Source: Adiantum capillus-veneris (taxonomy: Eukaryota; Streptophyta; Polypodiopsida; Polypodiales; Pteridaceae). From it: a stretch of DNA of 64,000 nt. The translations under genes were made by a program, and so were the position numbers. Shown one piece after another: positions 35,248-47,314 of the stretch; within the stretch, counting starts at the first letter, position 1; each line of letters starts with the position of its first letter. Location: NCBI GenBank assembly GCA_014529385.2, contig CM043945.1, positions 147,266,741 through 147,330,740 on the forward strand, read 5' to 3'. The notes beneath the pieces were generated by a model, which was not told the origin of the DNA, did not search any database, and saw nothing but the letters and a program-made list of their open reading frames with translations.

Positions 35248-36483
35248 CTACCCTACACCTAACTGCTTGCGAAAATGCGCAAAGCTCTTTGAAGGAAGTC
35301 CTTTTGTAAGTAGATCAGCAGGATTTTCTGTGGTGTGAACTTTGACAAGCTGAAGTTGCTTATCCTCGAGCATTTCCCTGATGAAATGATACTTCACATC
35401 CACATGCTTTGTCTTTGAGTGATAAACTGGATTGCGAGCCAATTGTATAGCACTTTGACTATCACAATATAGCACAGGCATCTCTTCTTTGATTCCCAAA
35501 TCTGTTACTAGTCGATTAAGCCAAATTGATTCTTTGCATGCCTCTGATGCTGCAACATATTCAGCCTCTGTAGTAGACTGAGTAACACAATCTTGTAATC
35601 TGGAACGCCATGATACTGCTCCACCAGCCAATGTAGATACATACCTTGACGTAGACCTTCGGTTGTCAAAGTCACCTGCATAATCTGAGTCTGTAAAACC
35701 CTTTACACTTAGATCCTGACTCCCATAGCATATACGCATACTCTTTGTAGCTTTCAGGTATCTCAATATTCCTTTCACTGCCTCCCAATGTTTCTTGCCT
35801 GGGTTTGACATGTATCGACTTACTACTCCCACTGCAAATGCAATGTCTGGGCGAGTAGAAATCATTGCATGCATCAAACTACCCTTTGCAGACGCATATG
35901 GAATCTTATCCATTTCAACCTGTTCTTCCTCAGACACGGGACAATCTTGTTTGCTAAGTTTCACATATGGTGGCAATGGAACACTCAATGCCTTTCCCTT
36001 CTCCATATTGAAACGTTGCAAAACCTTGTCAATATACTTTGTTTGAGATAACCAAATCAACTTCTTTGATCTGTCTCTCTCAATGCGCATACCAAGTATA
36101 TGACTTGCCTCACCCATGTCTTTCATGTCAAATGATTTTGCCATCTTTGACTTCAAAGATGAAATTTCTTCCAAGTGCTTGCCAGCAATCAACATGTCAT
36201 CCACATACAAAATAAGGATCAGCCAACTGCCATCCTTAGCCTTCTTTGTATATAGACACTGATCGAACTCACTACGTTTGTAGCCTTGAGAAAGCATAAA
36301 CTTGTGGAACTTATGGTACCATGTCCTCGGTGATTGTTTTAAGCCATAAAGACTCTTTAAAAACTGGCATACCAAATCTTCCTTGCCTTTCTCAACAAAC
36401 CCTTCTGACTGCTGCATGTAAATTTCCACATCTAAATCACCATGCAAGAACGTTGTCTTGACATCCATTTGGTGCAACACCAA
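35248..36483 (-). pseudogene. pol: E5 pol, 3' half: RT fingers/palm to RNase H
   Basis: A 411-codon frame. It opens within RT (HQMDVKTTFLHGDLDVEIYM) and carries SLYGLKQSPRTWY and the catalytic YVDD (LILYVDDMLIAG), then the connection (GSLMHAMISTRPDIAFAVG). Copia RNase H follows (GFTDSDYAGDFDNRRSTS, STTEAEYVAASEACKE), ending ENPADLLTKGLP. The upstream RT segment is in another frame. About 35-40 residues, normally including the FSPVVK-type motif, are missing at the junction near 36483. RT should therefore be inactive although RNase H and the palm are preserved. Confidence 0.88.
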
Positions 36484-36485
36484 AT

Positions 36486-37703
36486 CTAATATGGCAACCT
36501 ATGCAAGCCCTTGGCAACAAGCCTTGCTTTGTACTTTGGCTGACTATCATCAGCGGTGATCTTATACCTATAAACCCATTTACAAGGTAGAGCCTTTTTG
36601 CCCTGTGGTAATTTAACTAGCTTCCATGTCTTGTTTTTATGCAGAGCTGTCATCTCTGACTGCATGGCCAATTGCCAATTCCCGGAGTCCTTCATTTGCA
36701 CTGCTTCCTTGTAACAAGAAGGCTCATTGCAATCAGTCAACATGACATAGTTCATACATGGAACAAACCTATCAAGAGGTCGTGTGATACGTCCATATCT
36801 ACGCACAATAGGTGGCTCATGCTCAACCACAACCTGTGGTTCCACTCTATCCTGTCCTTGCTCCTCTTGAGCCCTGACATTTTCTCTTGCACGTGCAGGT
36901 CCATCTTCTTGGAAGACAACTCTTCTAATCTCCTCAACCGTCTCTGGTTTAGAATGATATTTGGCTTCATTAAAGTGAACATCATTGCTGCGGATAACCT
37001 TTCTGGATTCGGGATCTCAAAGTCTGTACCCCATCTCACCAGAATTACCATAGCCTAGAAAGATGCACTTTCTACTCTTTGGCTCAAGTTTGTTCCTAAA
37101 TTCCTTTGGAACATGAGTATATGCCTCACAGCCAAAGACTCTGAGATTCTTGTATGAGGGCATTTTGCCTGACCATACCATCTCTGCCACTGAATCCTTC
37201 TGAAAAACCTTGCTAGGAGATCTATTTATAAGATGAACAGTTGTTGATACAGCTTCAGCCCAAAACCCATTTGGCAGTTGTGCATTAGACAACATACTTC
37301 TGACCTTCTCTTGTATGGTCCTATTCATCCTCTCAGCAACACGATTTTGAGGAGGATTGTAAGGAGCAGTAAGTTCACGTTTTATACCTTTTGACTCACA
37401 AAAGTCCTGAAAGGCCTTTGAAACATACTCTCCACCATTGTCAGTGCGTAAGCATTTAAGCTTCTTGCCACTCTGATTCTCCACAAGTGTCACAAACGTT
37501 TTGAAAACACTAAACGCTTCATCCTTGTGCTTGAGAAAGTAAACCCATACTTTCCTCGAGTAATCATCTATAAATGTCATAAAGTAAGAAGCTCCCCCTA
37601 GAGATAGGCTAGGCATAGGTCCACACAAATCACTATGAACAAGTGCCATGTGGCTGCTATGTTTGCTTACCATACAGACAATGTTCACAGAATTCAAAAT
37701 CAT
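36486..37703 (-). pseudogene. pol: E5 pol, 5' half: integrase core and RT N-terminus
   Basis: One frame with a TGA at 37017. The first part (37703-37020) is the copia integrase core: VHSDLCGPM, FMTFIDDYSRKVWVYFLK, RTDNGGEYVS, and NPPQNRVAERMNRT with the catalytic Glu, then FGCEAYTHVP and FLGYGNSGEMGYRL. TGA replaces what is usually Trp (TGG to TGA). Past it are DPESRKVIRSNDVHFNEAK and the RT start (MEPQVVVEH ... ALPCKWVYRYKITADDSQPK, KARLVAKGL), which ends at the deletion. It is out of frame with gag-protease; about 20 residues after CLYGKQ appear lost. Confidence 0.88.
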
Positions 37704-39120
37704 TAAATGACAAGCCAGGCAAATAACTAGAACGAGACAAGATTTCCATTCCCTTCTTCGACATATGTCCTAACCGTCTATGCCACAAAGAAACGTTCGG
37801 CTGCTCGGTTACATTGATTACATTTTTAGAGACATTTGATACATAAATCATGTAAAGTCCTCCAGACTTTACTCCATGTGCTACTGTCATAGAACCCTTG
37901 GATATCTTCCATATATTATGTCCAAAAGTGGTGACATAGCCAGTATCATCAAGTAAACCTGTGTTGATCAAGCTCTTTGTAATTGCGGGAACATGTCTCA
38001 CATTCTTCAGCGTGAAAGAAGAGCCATTCTGAAACTTCAATTGAACATCTCCAACACCTAAGATCTCACATGTCTGTCCATTGCCTAGCCGAACATGATC
38101 TTTAGTGGTCACATAAGAGGTAAACCACTCCTTGTTTGGAGACACATGAAGTGATGCCCCTGAGTCTATAATCCAATCACTCAGTGCATTTCCATCAAAT
38201 TCTGTAAGAAGAGCTGAGTCTGTTGTATTTTTCAAGAAGTAGATATCTCCTGACACTAGATTGTCATCCTCTGCAACAGTGTTTGTCACATTTATTTCTT
38301 GAATCTTCACTGAGGACTTGTTCTTCTCACCATGGTCTTCTGCTTTCTCTTTGCCTTTTTCTGCTTTCCATTCTCTACAGTCTCTTTTCATGTGACCCTT
38401 CTTGCCACAATGGTAGCATTCTATGTCACTCTTGCCTTTAGCACTGCGGGACTTGCTACGAGACTGATCCCTCTTTCCACCTTTGTACTTTTCTTTGGTC
38501 CTTCCCCTGACAACTAAGGTTGTTCCTTTGCCTTTATCCATTGTCTTTCTGTTGGTTTCTTCAGTAAGCAGACAGCCTTCTACACCTGCTATGGTCAAAC
38601 CATCTGGAGGTGCAGAATTACTCAAAGCTGTGCGAAAAGTGTCCCAACTTTCCGGTAATGTGATCAACAGGAACATAGCTCTAACAGGTTCATCAAACTT
38701 GACACCTTGAGCTGACAACTGACTGTAGATGGTGTTGAATTCATTCAGATGATTGGACATAGGTGTCCCTTCTTTCATCTTCAAGTCAACAAGCTTCTTA
38801 AGCCAGTATACCTGTGAAGCTGCACTCTGCCTCTCATAAAGATCACTCAGCTTTGTCCATGCTTGATAAGCTGACATCTCGTCTGCTACATTGAAGTAAA
38901 CGCTTTTTTCCAAAGTCAGCATAATGGTAGAAAGTGCCAATTCATCCATTTCTCTCCATTCATCTTCGTCCATATCTTGTGGTTTTATCCCCTTGAGCTT
39001 TATAGGTTTTATCTGCTTCTTTTGTATCAACACATGCCAAATCTTCTTCCTCCACAATGGGAAATTGGTTCCATCCAGCTTCTTGATATTGTAAAGAGCA
39101 GTGTCATGTGATCCAGCCAT
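37657..39120 (-). CDS. gag: E5 gag-protease with integrase zinc finger (487 codons)
   Basis: It starts MAGSHDTALYNIKKLDGTNF. The copia gag core follows (W-x-W-type region near 23-40, LYERQSAASQVYWLKKLVDL, LNEFNTIYSQLSAQG, LLTLPESWD-like). A Lys/Arg-rich hinge leads to a perfect CCHC knuckle from Cys235 (CYHCGKKGHMKRDC). The protease has the catalytic triad in WIIDSGASLHVSP (Asp319). The end holds the integrase HHCC finger (LWHRRLGHMSKKG ... CEHCLYGKQ), after which the frame is lost. No stop lies within gag or protease, so particle proteins could still be made. Confidence 0.9.
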   Translation of the reverse strand: MAGSHDTALYNIKKLDGTNFPLWRKKIWHVLIQKKQIKPIKLKGIKPQDMDEDEWREMDELALSTIMLTLEKSVYFNVADEMSAYQAWTKLSDLYERQSAASQVYWLKKLVDLKMKEGTPMSNHLNEFNTIYSQLSAQGVKFDEPVRAMFLLITLPESWDTFRTALSNSAPPDGLTIAGVEGCLLTEETNRKTMDKGKGTTLVVRGRTKEKYKGGKRDQSRSKSRSAKGKSDIECYHCGKKGHMKRDCREWKAEKGKEKAEDHGEKNKSSVKIQEINVTNTVAEDDNLVSGDIYFLKNTTDSALLTEFDGNALSDWIIDSGASLHVSPNKEWFTSYVTTKDHVRLGNGQTCEILGVGDVQLKFQNGSSFTLKNVRHVPAITKSLINTGLLDDTGYVTTFGHNIWKISKGSMTVAHGVKSGGLYMIYVSNVSKNVINVTEQPNVSLWHRRLGHMSKKGMEILSRSSYLPGLSFNDFEFCEHCLYGKQT

Positions 39121-40205
39121 AGCTACGCTTCACAGTAGTTTACTTTCCTAGGAAAAATTCAGCAAAGTTTCCCCTGTAAACTGTCCTCTGAACAAATATC
39201 AACCTGTCAAAAGCACCAAGAAAGCTTCCGATTCTGCAGAAATTTTGGCAGAGTCTCCTTTGTAAAATGGCTCTGGTGTACTCAAAAACAGACCAAAAAC
39301 AGCTCAAAAAAACACAGTCTCTCCAACACTGTAAGCTGTGGGTAAACCTGTCTTGCACTTGTACTGTCTCTCACTGTCCTGTCACTGTCCTGTAAGCATA
39401 GACTGTGACAATGCCTCAACGGCAGTAAAGCAAAGATGCAATCCCAACTGTCTAACTCACAGTCAATACATCCTAGCTGCCTATCTAAGGGTGCTCGAGG
39501 GATCGCTCCAAGACCTGTATCACCGAAAGGATCTCAACATTTGAGAATCCCCCAGCTCAATAAAACCTCACTCGACCCTCAAAAAAGGCTACAGTAAATC
39601 TGACAGTACATAGACTTCCCACAAAGTCATACATCCACAAATTTCCCACTGTACGTTGTAACTGCTACGGCGGTTGTTTGCTGTGTGACTCACAGCCAGC
39701 AAACCCTCAACAGACATATATCATCTCTGACAATACATCCCATGTGGAAGTACTTGCAATGTCAGGATGAAATCTGGAATATCAAGAAGCAAACACAAGC
39801 TACCTGATGAACTAGTGGATGTCGCCTACAGTCTGTGTGTAGGGGCGCCCGTGTCGTATGTGACACGCCTCCAAGAACTGTAAGCCGTCCTTCGGTTTGT
39901 AGACAGCCACAAATCAGCACTCTAGAAGTGAAGATATCCTCAGCACTTGTAGTCGTAGGCCGAAACCCCAAAATTGCAGAGTCGGATCTGCACCCGCCGA
40001 GACCACGTAGTCGAAAATGGCCTGCGCAGATCTTTGTTGAAGCCGAACGGTGGCCGAGATGACCTCAGAATGATATTCTGAGTACACCAAGCCCTTCGGC
40101 CTTATCCACAGGAATGGGGGCCATGTCTTCGCCTGTCAAATCTCACTCCAATCTGAGCAGGTGACTCTGGCTACCTGCAAAATGCTGCCCCGAGCCTCGA
40201 TCTGA
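39121..40205 (-). other. E5 leader of the inner copy
   Basis: About 1.1 kb without coding potential. It has the shared copia motif at about 39239-39265 and a diverged second version at 39155-39180 (GCAAAGTTTCCCCTGTAAAC), ~84 bp apart. Near the LTR is a primer site TGGTATGAGAGC with one mismatch from the tRNA-Met form. Confidence 0.75.
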
Positions 40206-40219
40206 GCTCTCATACCAGT

Positions 40220-40411
40220 TGAAGGAGTACGAGCGGAAGTGCGACGCGAGAGAGAATGCGAGAAGAAGAGCACGACGATATGGTGAACTTGCTCTACTGT
40301 AATGTGTAGAGCATAGTGAGTTCTTATTAGGTTTTAACAAAAGAATATGTGTACATACCTGGAGGCCCACCCACTTACCTGGGCGACCACATTGGGCTTT
40401 ATACCCCAACA
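40220..40411 (-). repeat. E5 internal (second) LTR
   Basis: Five substitutions separate it from the left LTR. Its outer side at 40412 is not a polypurine tract; the bases there (ATAAGGACCTC) are unlike either LTR's normal flank. Confidence 0.92.
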
Positions 40412-40892
40412 ATAAGGACCTCAAGAGCTTTAGTTTAGTAGGACGGAGTATGTGGAAGATCCTTGAGACGAATTATTGAGTACCTGCAATGTCAGGATAA
40501 AATCTGGAATATCAAGCAGCAAACACAAGCTACCTGATGAACTAGTGGATGTCGCCTACAATCTGTGTGTAGATGCGTCCGTGTCGTATGTGACACGCCT
40601 CCAAGAACTGTGAGCCGTCCTTCGATGTGTAGACAGCCACAAATCAGCACTCTGGGAGTGCCGATATCCTCAGCACGTGCAGTCGTAGGCCGAAACCCCA
40701 AATTTGTAGAGTCGGATTTGAACCTGCCGAGACCACGTAGTCGAAAATGGCCTGCGCAGAACTTTGTCGAAGCCGAACGGTGGCCGAGATGGGGCCGTGT
40801 CTTTGCCTGTCGAATCTCACTCCAATCTGAGCACGTGACTCTGGCTACCTGCAAATGCTGCCCCGAGCCTCGATCTGAGCTCTGATACCAGT
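40412..40892 (-). mobile_element. Remnant leader of the outer E5 copy
   Basis: From about 40478 the sequence parallels 39755-40219 (AACACAAGCTACCTGATGAA, GTGACACGCCTCCAAGAACT) with a ~60-bp deletion near 40790. It ends in a perfect TGGTATCAGAGC primer site next to the third LTR. The first ~67 bp (40412-40478) are leader sequence not found in the inner copy. Confidence 0.8.
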
Positions 40893-41084
40893 TGAAGGAG
40901 TACGAGCGGAAGTGCGATGCGAGAGAGAGTGCGAGAAGAAGAGCACGACGATATGGTGAACTCGCTCTACTGTAATGTGTAGAGCATAGTGAGTTCTTAT
41001 TAGGTTTTTACAAAATAATATGTGTACATACCTGGCGGCCCGCCCACTTACCTGGGCGATCACATTGGGCTTTATACCCCAACA
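40893..41084 (-). repeat. E5 outer 5' LTR
   Basis: Three substitutions from the left LTR, all private to this copy. The right flank is ACTTT, which pairs with ACTTT at 34962-34966. Confidence 0.92.
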
Positions 41085-41089
41085 ACTTT

Positions 41090-42175
41090 GTGGGTATGCC
41101 TCCCCTTTGATTTGTAGTTCATCTTGCTAATTTCTATGAACTTTGTAGGTTTTCTAAACCTTCACATCTAGAATTTAGAGGTAAACCTCAAAAGTTGTAT
41201 GTGGGATTACACTTAACCTAGGTTTTTTTCTAAGCACTTAAGCACTTGAATATATAGTGTTTTTTTTCAAATACTTGAAAAACCTCCATATGAGAAATTT
41301 TAGAGGCAAATGTACTATATTTGAAGATTCTTACATGATTTTTCTTAAAAACAATTCTAAAAGTTTAGAGATTTGCATCGAAAATTTGAAGATTTTTACT
41401 AAATTTAGAGGTTTCTATCAAGGGCCAATCCTACAAAAAATTATTCTTTAAAATAGTAGAAGAAAATTTACTATATTTGAAGGTTTTCAAGTTTTATTTT
41501 CTCAATTTGCATGTATGATGATGATTGAATGCCTCCTCTCTAATTTGTAATTCATCCCTACTAATTGGCAAATAAGGCTCAAGAGATTGTGGGTTCAACC
41601 CATCCCTATTTTGAAATGGAGGAACAAAGGTGAAATTCAAAGAAGGTGCCAAGCTACATTTAAATCTGAATTTGAGTTTGTAGAAGGCATGTCAAGTATG
41701 CACACACCTTCAAACTTGCCTCATAAAATCTTTTCAAGTCCGGAGGCCGTGGTTCCCATGCTAGCCTATGAGCAAATGTCCTCCAAGGGCCTATGCCTCC
41801 AAGCCCTTTAGCTCTTACCTTAAGAAGCCTGTTTTGCAAGCACACCAAAAGACCCAAGCCCTCTTAGGGGAGGATTCTTGTGGGAAAAGTTGGTGGCGTC
41901 TTCATGCTAAGAGCCATTTCCCACAGGGCAATAGAGCTTCAAAGTACCAAAATACTATCCTAGAAGCTTCAAGGAAGTTTTAAGTAAAGCGAAGCATGTT
42001 CTCCCTTTTATCCTGGGCAAACTTAATCCAAATCTTTTGCAACCAAGCAACACATAATGCAATGCATGCAATAATATGTATCTATGTGGATGATGTAGTC
42101 TTGGCAGTGCTTTTGTAAGAGGATAGACACTAGCTTTGGGAGAGTCTCCTAAGCTAAGTCCCCTCTAATTTGCAT
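41090..42175. repeat. Right part of tandem array, then unassigned sequence
   Basis: 41090-41560 continues the array found left of E5, with a ~430-bp period (GCCTCCYCTYTRATTTGTARTTCATC at 41098 and 41531). 41560-42175 has no clear gene; a short frame near 42071-42105 reads IYVDDVVLA, possibly an RT relic. Confidence 0.6.
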
Positions 42176-42840
42176 AATGGAAGAGAAGGGGATCGGGAAA
42201 TTTAACAGTGTCAAGTTTCACCTAATGAAATGAAGAAGGGGTTATGGGTAATAGTCAAGCCAACACTAAGTACTCCCTCTTCAAGCGATGGGGCACAAGT
42301 GCGTACACAGACTACGAGTGCACAGAACCTAGCAAAAGAGAGGCAAGCAATAGGAATTATAATCACATCATTGCATGGCAATTATGTGCATTTCACAAAT
42401 GATTCTGCAACCTCATTAGCCACATGGGAAACTTTAGCGAATACTTTTGGGGCTAGGATAAATGAGAGTAGGGTAAGTCTAAAGAAGGACATCTACAAGC
42501 TAAAAATGGAGCTTGATGAGGATATAGCGAGCCTTGTCCAACAATAGCCGTAAAAGCTTGATCACGCAGCTCACCTACCTGAATTGTGGTGTACCTAAGG
42601 AGGAAAATATTGCTATCCTACTAGGAGCCTTGCCGTTTAGCTTTGACCACATAGTAACCATCATTGAAGAGAAGGACCCAACACCTAACTTGCACGATGT
42701 GATAAACTCTTTACAATCCAAGGAGACAAAGCAGAGGAGGAACTCAACTTCAAAGGGAGGAGCATTTGCAACTAGTTCCAGCAATGAAACTTGTTTCACG
42801 TGTGGCAAAGAGGGACATGTAGCCAGGCTACCATAGAATG
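42176..42840 (+). pseudogene. gag: Copia gag fragment
   Basis: The plus strand starts MEEKGIGKFNSVKFHL. After a small indel it continues KKGLWVIVKPTLS and ATWETLANTFGARINESRV (to 42547). After a second frameshift it reads LNCGVPKEENIAILLGALP and VINSLQSKETKQRR (42534-42836). It ends in a zinc knuckle (CFTCGKEGHVA) cut before the last Cys. It is a UBN2-type copia gag unrelated in detail to E4 and E5. No LTR or pol was found next to it. Confidence 0.75.
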
Positions 42841-43061
42841 CTCCCCCATAGCTAGTGTTTGGGAGACAGCTTATCACAGTGCTGCTAAGTTAAGATTTCT
42901 AAATACCAGTTTAGAGGAAGAGGAAAAAAATTTATACCTCGATTTAGGGGGGAAAATCATAAAAAGGAATTATGTATGGTTGAGAAGAGGAAAATTTAGA
43001 GCATGTAAACACCCCAATATACATCCATATAAAGCCGATTATGTTGCAAGCATAAGGGTTT

Positions 43062-43104
<43 letters not shown>

Positions 43105-43793
43105 CCAACACCATGAGAAAATTCGCAATTGACTTGTATCAGGTGTTGTATGTCTGCTAGCTATCCACCATCACCTTTCCTTGTTTGCATGCTAGTCGAA
43201 GACGAGTACTTGTTGTAGTTGGTGCATGGATCATTAACATGATACGATCAATTATATGGTGCAAAGTTGATGTGGGGGTTGGTTGAAGCGTCCGAAGTGG
43301 CGAACAAAGTTTCTCCTACAAGTGGGTATCTAGACTCTTGCAGGATACAAGAACCATCGCTAGGATATGGGGCACCTTAATCATAGATTTGAAGAAAGGC
43401 AGCATTTAGGATCTTCAAGCAAGGTGGATAGCATTCATCTTTGCAATCGGGAGAGGATAGATTTATGTTAAGATGTAGGCTTGTAGCTTACATAAGAAGA
43501 CTTATTGTCTAACAATACAACATGCTAAAACTATCATTTGAGTTGATTATGTTAGGCTTTGGAGATGAATTGCTTCATTATTTTAGACCTAATTTCCTTT
43601 GTACATACCGTTGGACAAGGCAACGAGTGAGAAAAAAAAAAAAAACACACACACACACACACACACATGAGATACAAATGTTGTCTCATGGAGTGCATCG
43701 ACAAGCCAAAATGACCTATGAAACACAAACTGGTGCATCTGATGCCATGTTTGCACCTTGAAGGCATGTGGCATTGCAAAAGATGCTGATATA
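42841..43793. other. Unassigned sequence with a (CT)n tract
   Basis: (CT)n spans about 43066-43103. The bases GGCTTTGGAGATGAATTGCTTC at about 43553-43574 resemble, in reverse complement, 57570-57592. No gene was seen. Confidence 0.6.
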
Positions 43794-44189
43794 TCTATAT
43801 TATTTATTATAAAGAGGGGAGAAATCCCCCCCCACCCTCCATCCCTACACGTGTCATGTTCTCCTTGATCTGACATGTGTACCTTGCAACTTCGGCTATA
43901 CAATGACATAGTGTGTGAACTGAGAATGAGAGAGAGGTGGTTATTTTGGAGTATTTTTACCCTTTTTTTTTTTTGGAAAGATGTGATGATGTGATGATTG
44001 TGTAGAATTGTTTTCCAAATTCAAACATGCCTTTGCATGGTGATGTAACATTTGCTTGAGGTTTTTGGTTAGATCTCGACATCTATTTAACTTTCTTGCT
44101 TGCATTCGGCATTGAAAGAACTAAGGGTAACTTAAGTCAAAATTGGAAGACACAGGCCCACATTTTTTTTGTTTTTTTGGGGGGGGGGG

Positions 44190-44222
<33 letters not shown>

Positions 44223-44390
44223 GAAAGAAAATGAAGTAAAATGTTATATCCATGCCATTATGATCTAAAGTAGAGAGAGAGAGAGAGAGAATACTTTTCT
44301 TGATTTGTTTTATGAATTTTGCGACGAGCAAGGGGGTTAAGGGTAAGAGGGGTCATGCCGCCGCCGCCGAAGGCGGTGCCATTTTACTAG
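43794..44390 (+). mobile_element. Non-autonomous Helitron (597 bp)
   Basis: The 5' end TCTATATTATTTATTATAAA is preceded by A and fits the maize-type consensus TCTMTAYTA. The 3' end has a hairpin (GCCGCC-GAA-GGCGGT) then GCCATTTTACTAG followed by T. There are no target duplications, as expected. It has no Rep/helicase ORF and contains a G-run plus GA tract (44180-44220). Its ends are shared with 25244-25968. Confidence 0.78.
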
Positions 44391-45573
44391 TTTAAATTAA
44401 ATAAATAGAGGACTTCATACACCCATGCATGCCTTAGTTGCTGCCACCACGATCCAAAGTGGGTAGTTTCTCACCAACACAGAGATTGAACCATATACAA
44501 AGTGGATAGTTTCTCACCAATACAAAGAATGAACCATATAAAAACACGAATGGTAGCAACGACGCTTCACATCAACTTGAAATCATTGTAGAAGAAGAGC
44601 TAGTGCAAGCTTTAGGGGAGCCAAGCCCCTTCTGATTGGGACCCTCAAAGCCATTGGTGAGCATGCCTTTGCCATCGAGGACCACACCTTCAAGAGCCAA
44701 CAAAGCTGATCTTGGTTGTCATTTAGGGCGCATCCGTACGGGCGGATCCATTGCTCATCAGCTATTTCGTGTGTAGTGTTTAATGCCAGCACATGTGAAA
44801 GTGAGGTGTCTTTTAAAGGACAGGCATAGAAGTCTAGAATTCCAACTCTGTCGATTTTGACAGAGTGAGACCACCCAGCAGCGTTTGCTTACACAAGCGG
44901 GCTGGGGTTCAACCCTGCCTGTGGGAATCTTCCCTTACCCTCTTGAAGGAGGAGAAGAGAGCGGACACCCTCTTTCCCAAAAAAACATAGCAAAAAGCTA
45001 GAGCGACATGGAAGCTCCATGGTCGGAGCTACATGATCCACTTCCCGAGGGAACACCCAGCCACACGGACAAGCCCAACACAGGGCCCAACAAGGCCAAG
45101 ACCCCCTGTCACACCTCCGCCCTGCTTGCAGGCCCCATCTCGTGCCTCCCTGCCGCCGCCATGCACCTTGCAAGTTGCAGATACTCAACATACGGGTTCC
45201 TTCTTAATGCTATCTTACTTTTCGAAGGACTACAAATCTCCAAAATCCATTGAATGGTATATTTAAAGTAGTGCTAAAAAAAAATAGGTTGAGTGAGATC
45301 CTCCTATAAAATTTGAAATTTAACTATAAATTTTTTTATTTGAAAGTGAAAAAACCTACAAACATAGTAAATTATAGAAGATTAGTGTTAACATAGTAAC
45401 TTCACTTCTAGAATTTTCTATATTTACGTTTGATAAGTTTCCAAGAAAAGTTTATTTCGAGAACAATTTCTAACTAATCTTTTCTTTTACTATGTACTTT
45501 GTGAAACGCAATTTAAACTCATATATCCCACTACGTTTGTAGCAAATGCAGGGTGACCCACCTCTTATTTTTA
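44391..45573. other. Unassigned sequence with a ~45-bp direct duplication
   Basis: CAAAGTGGRTAGTTTCTCAC and the ~25 bp after it occur twice (44454 and 44499). Near 44905 GGGGTTCAACCC resembles a polymerase III B box, but no A box or tail supports a SINE. No coding signal was found. Confidence 0.5.
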
Positions 45574-45640
45574 CTAGTAAAATCGGCGGCGGCATGGCCC
45601 CTCTTACCCTCAAACCCCTTGCTTCCATTGCCTATTGAGA
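45574..45640 (-). mobile_element. Solitary Helitron 3' end
   Basis: On the minus strand AAGAGGGGCCATGCCGCCGCCG leads to ATTTTACTAG followed by T. This parallels the 3' end at 44340-44390, but the closing arm of the hairpin is missing. A matching 5' end was not found to the right. Confidence 0.5.
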
Positions 45641-45699
45641 GAGGGTTTTGGACCACGGACAAAGTTATGAGATTGAAGGATCAGAGATTTCTTTACCTG

Positions 45700-47095
<1,396 letters not shown>

Positions 47096-47240
47096 GGTAG
47101 CTATGGCGGGCATCAAAAGTCGAGGCTATTAGAGCCTGGAGGGAGGGGATGACTTGACATGTTGCGGGCGATAGCTGCGGGCTACAGTAGCTTCTTGTAA
47201 AGCATGGGAGCATTATGGCGCTAATATCTGTGACATGTCA

Positions 47241-47245
<5 letters not shown>

Positions 47246-47306
<61 letters not shown>
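47246..47306. repeat. (GT)n microsatellite
   Basis: About 30 GT units lie immediately left of E6. Confidence 0.95.
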
Positions 47307-47307
<1 letters not shown>

Positions 47308-47314
47308 CATTGTC

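Larger units (their letters stand above)
34962..41089 (-). mobile_element. E5: Ty1/Copia element with three LTRs (TSD ACTTT)
   Basis: ACTTT duplications (34962-34966 and 41085-41089) bound a structure with three 192-bp LTRs in the same orientation at 34967-35158, 40220-40411 and 40893-41084. Gag-pol (39120-35248) and a leader lie between the first two. A partial second leader (about 40480-40880) lies between the last two. Gag and protease look intact. Integrase and RT are damaged by a frameshift, a stop and a short deletion. LTR differences (three to five per pair) are all private to one copy, so insertion is recent and LTR comparison alone does not give the order of events. Confidence 0.88.

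Noticed and set aside
42071-42105. IYVDDVVLA, possible RT active site
   Set aside because: No neighbouring RT motifs can be found in any frame; chance is not excluded.
44880-44940. GGGGTTCAACCC, possible SINE B box
   Set aside because: No A box at the right distance, no tail, no target duplication.
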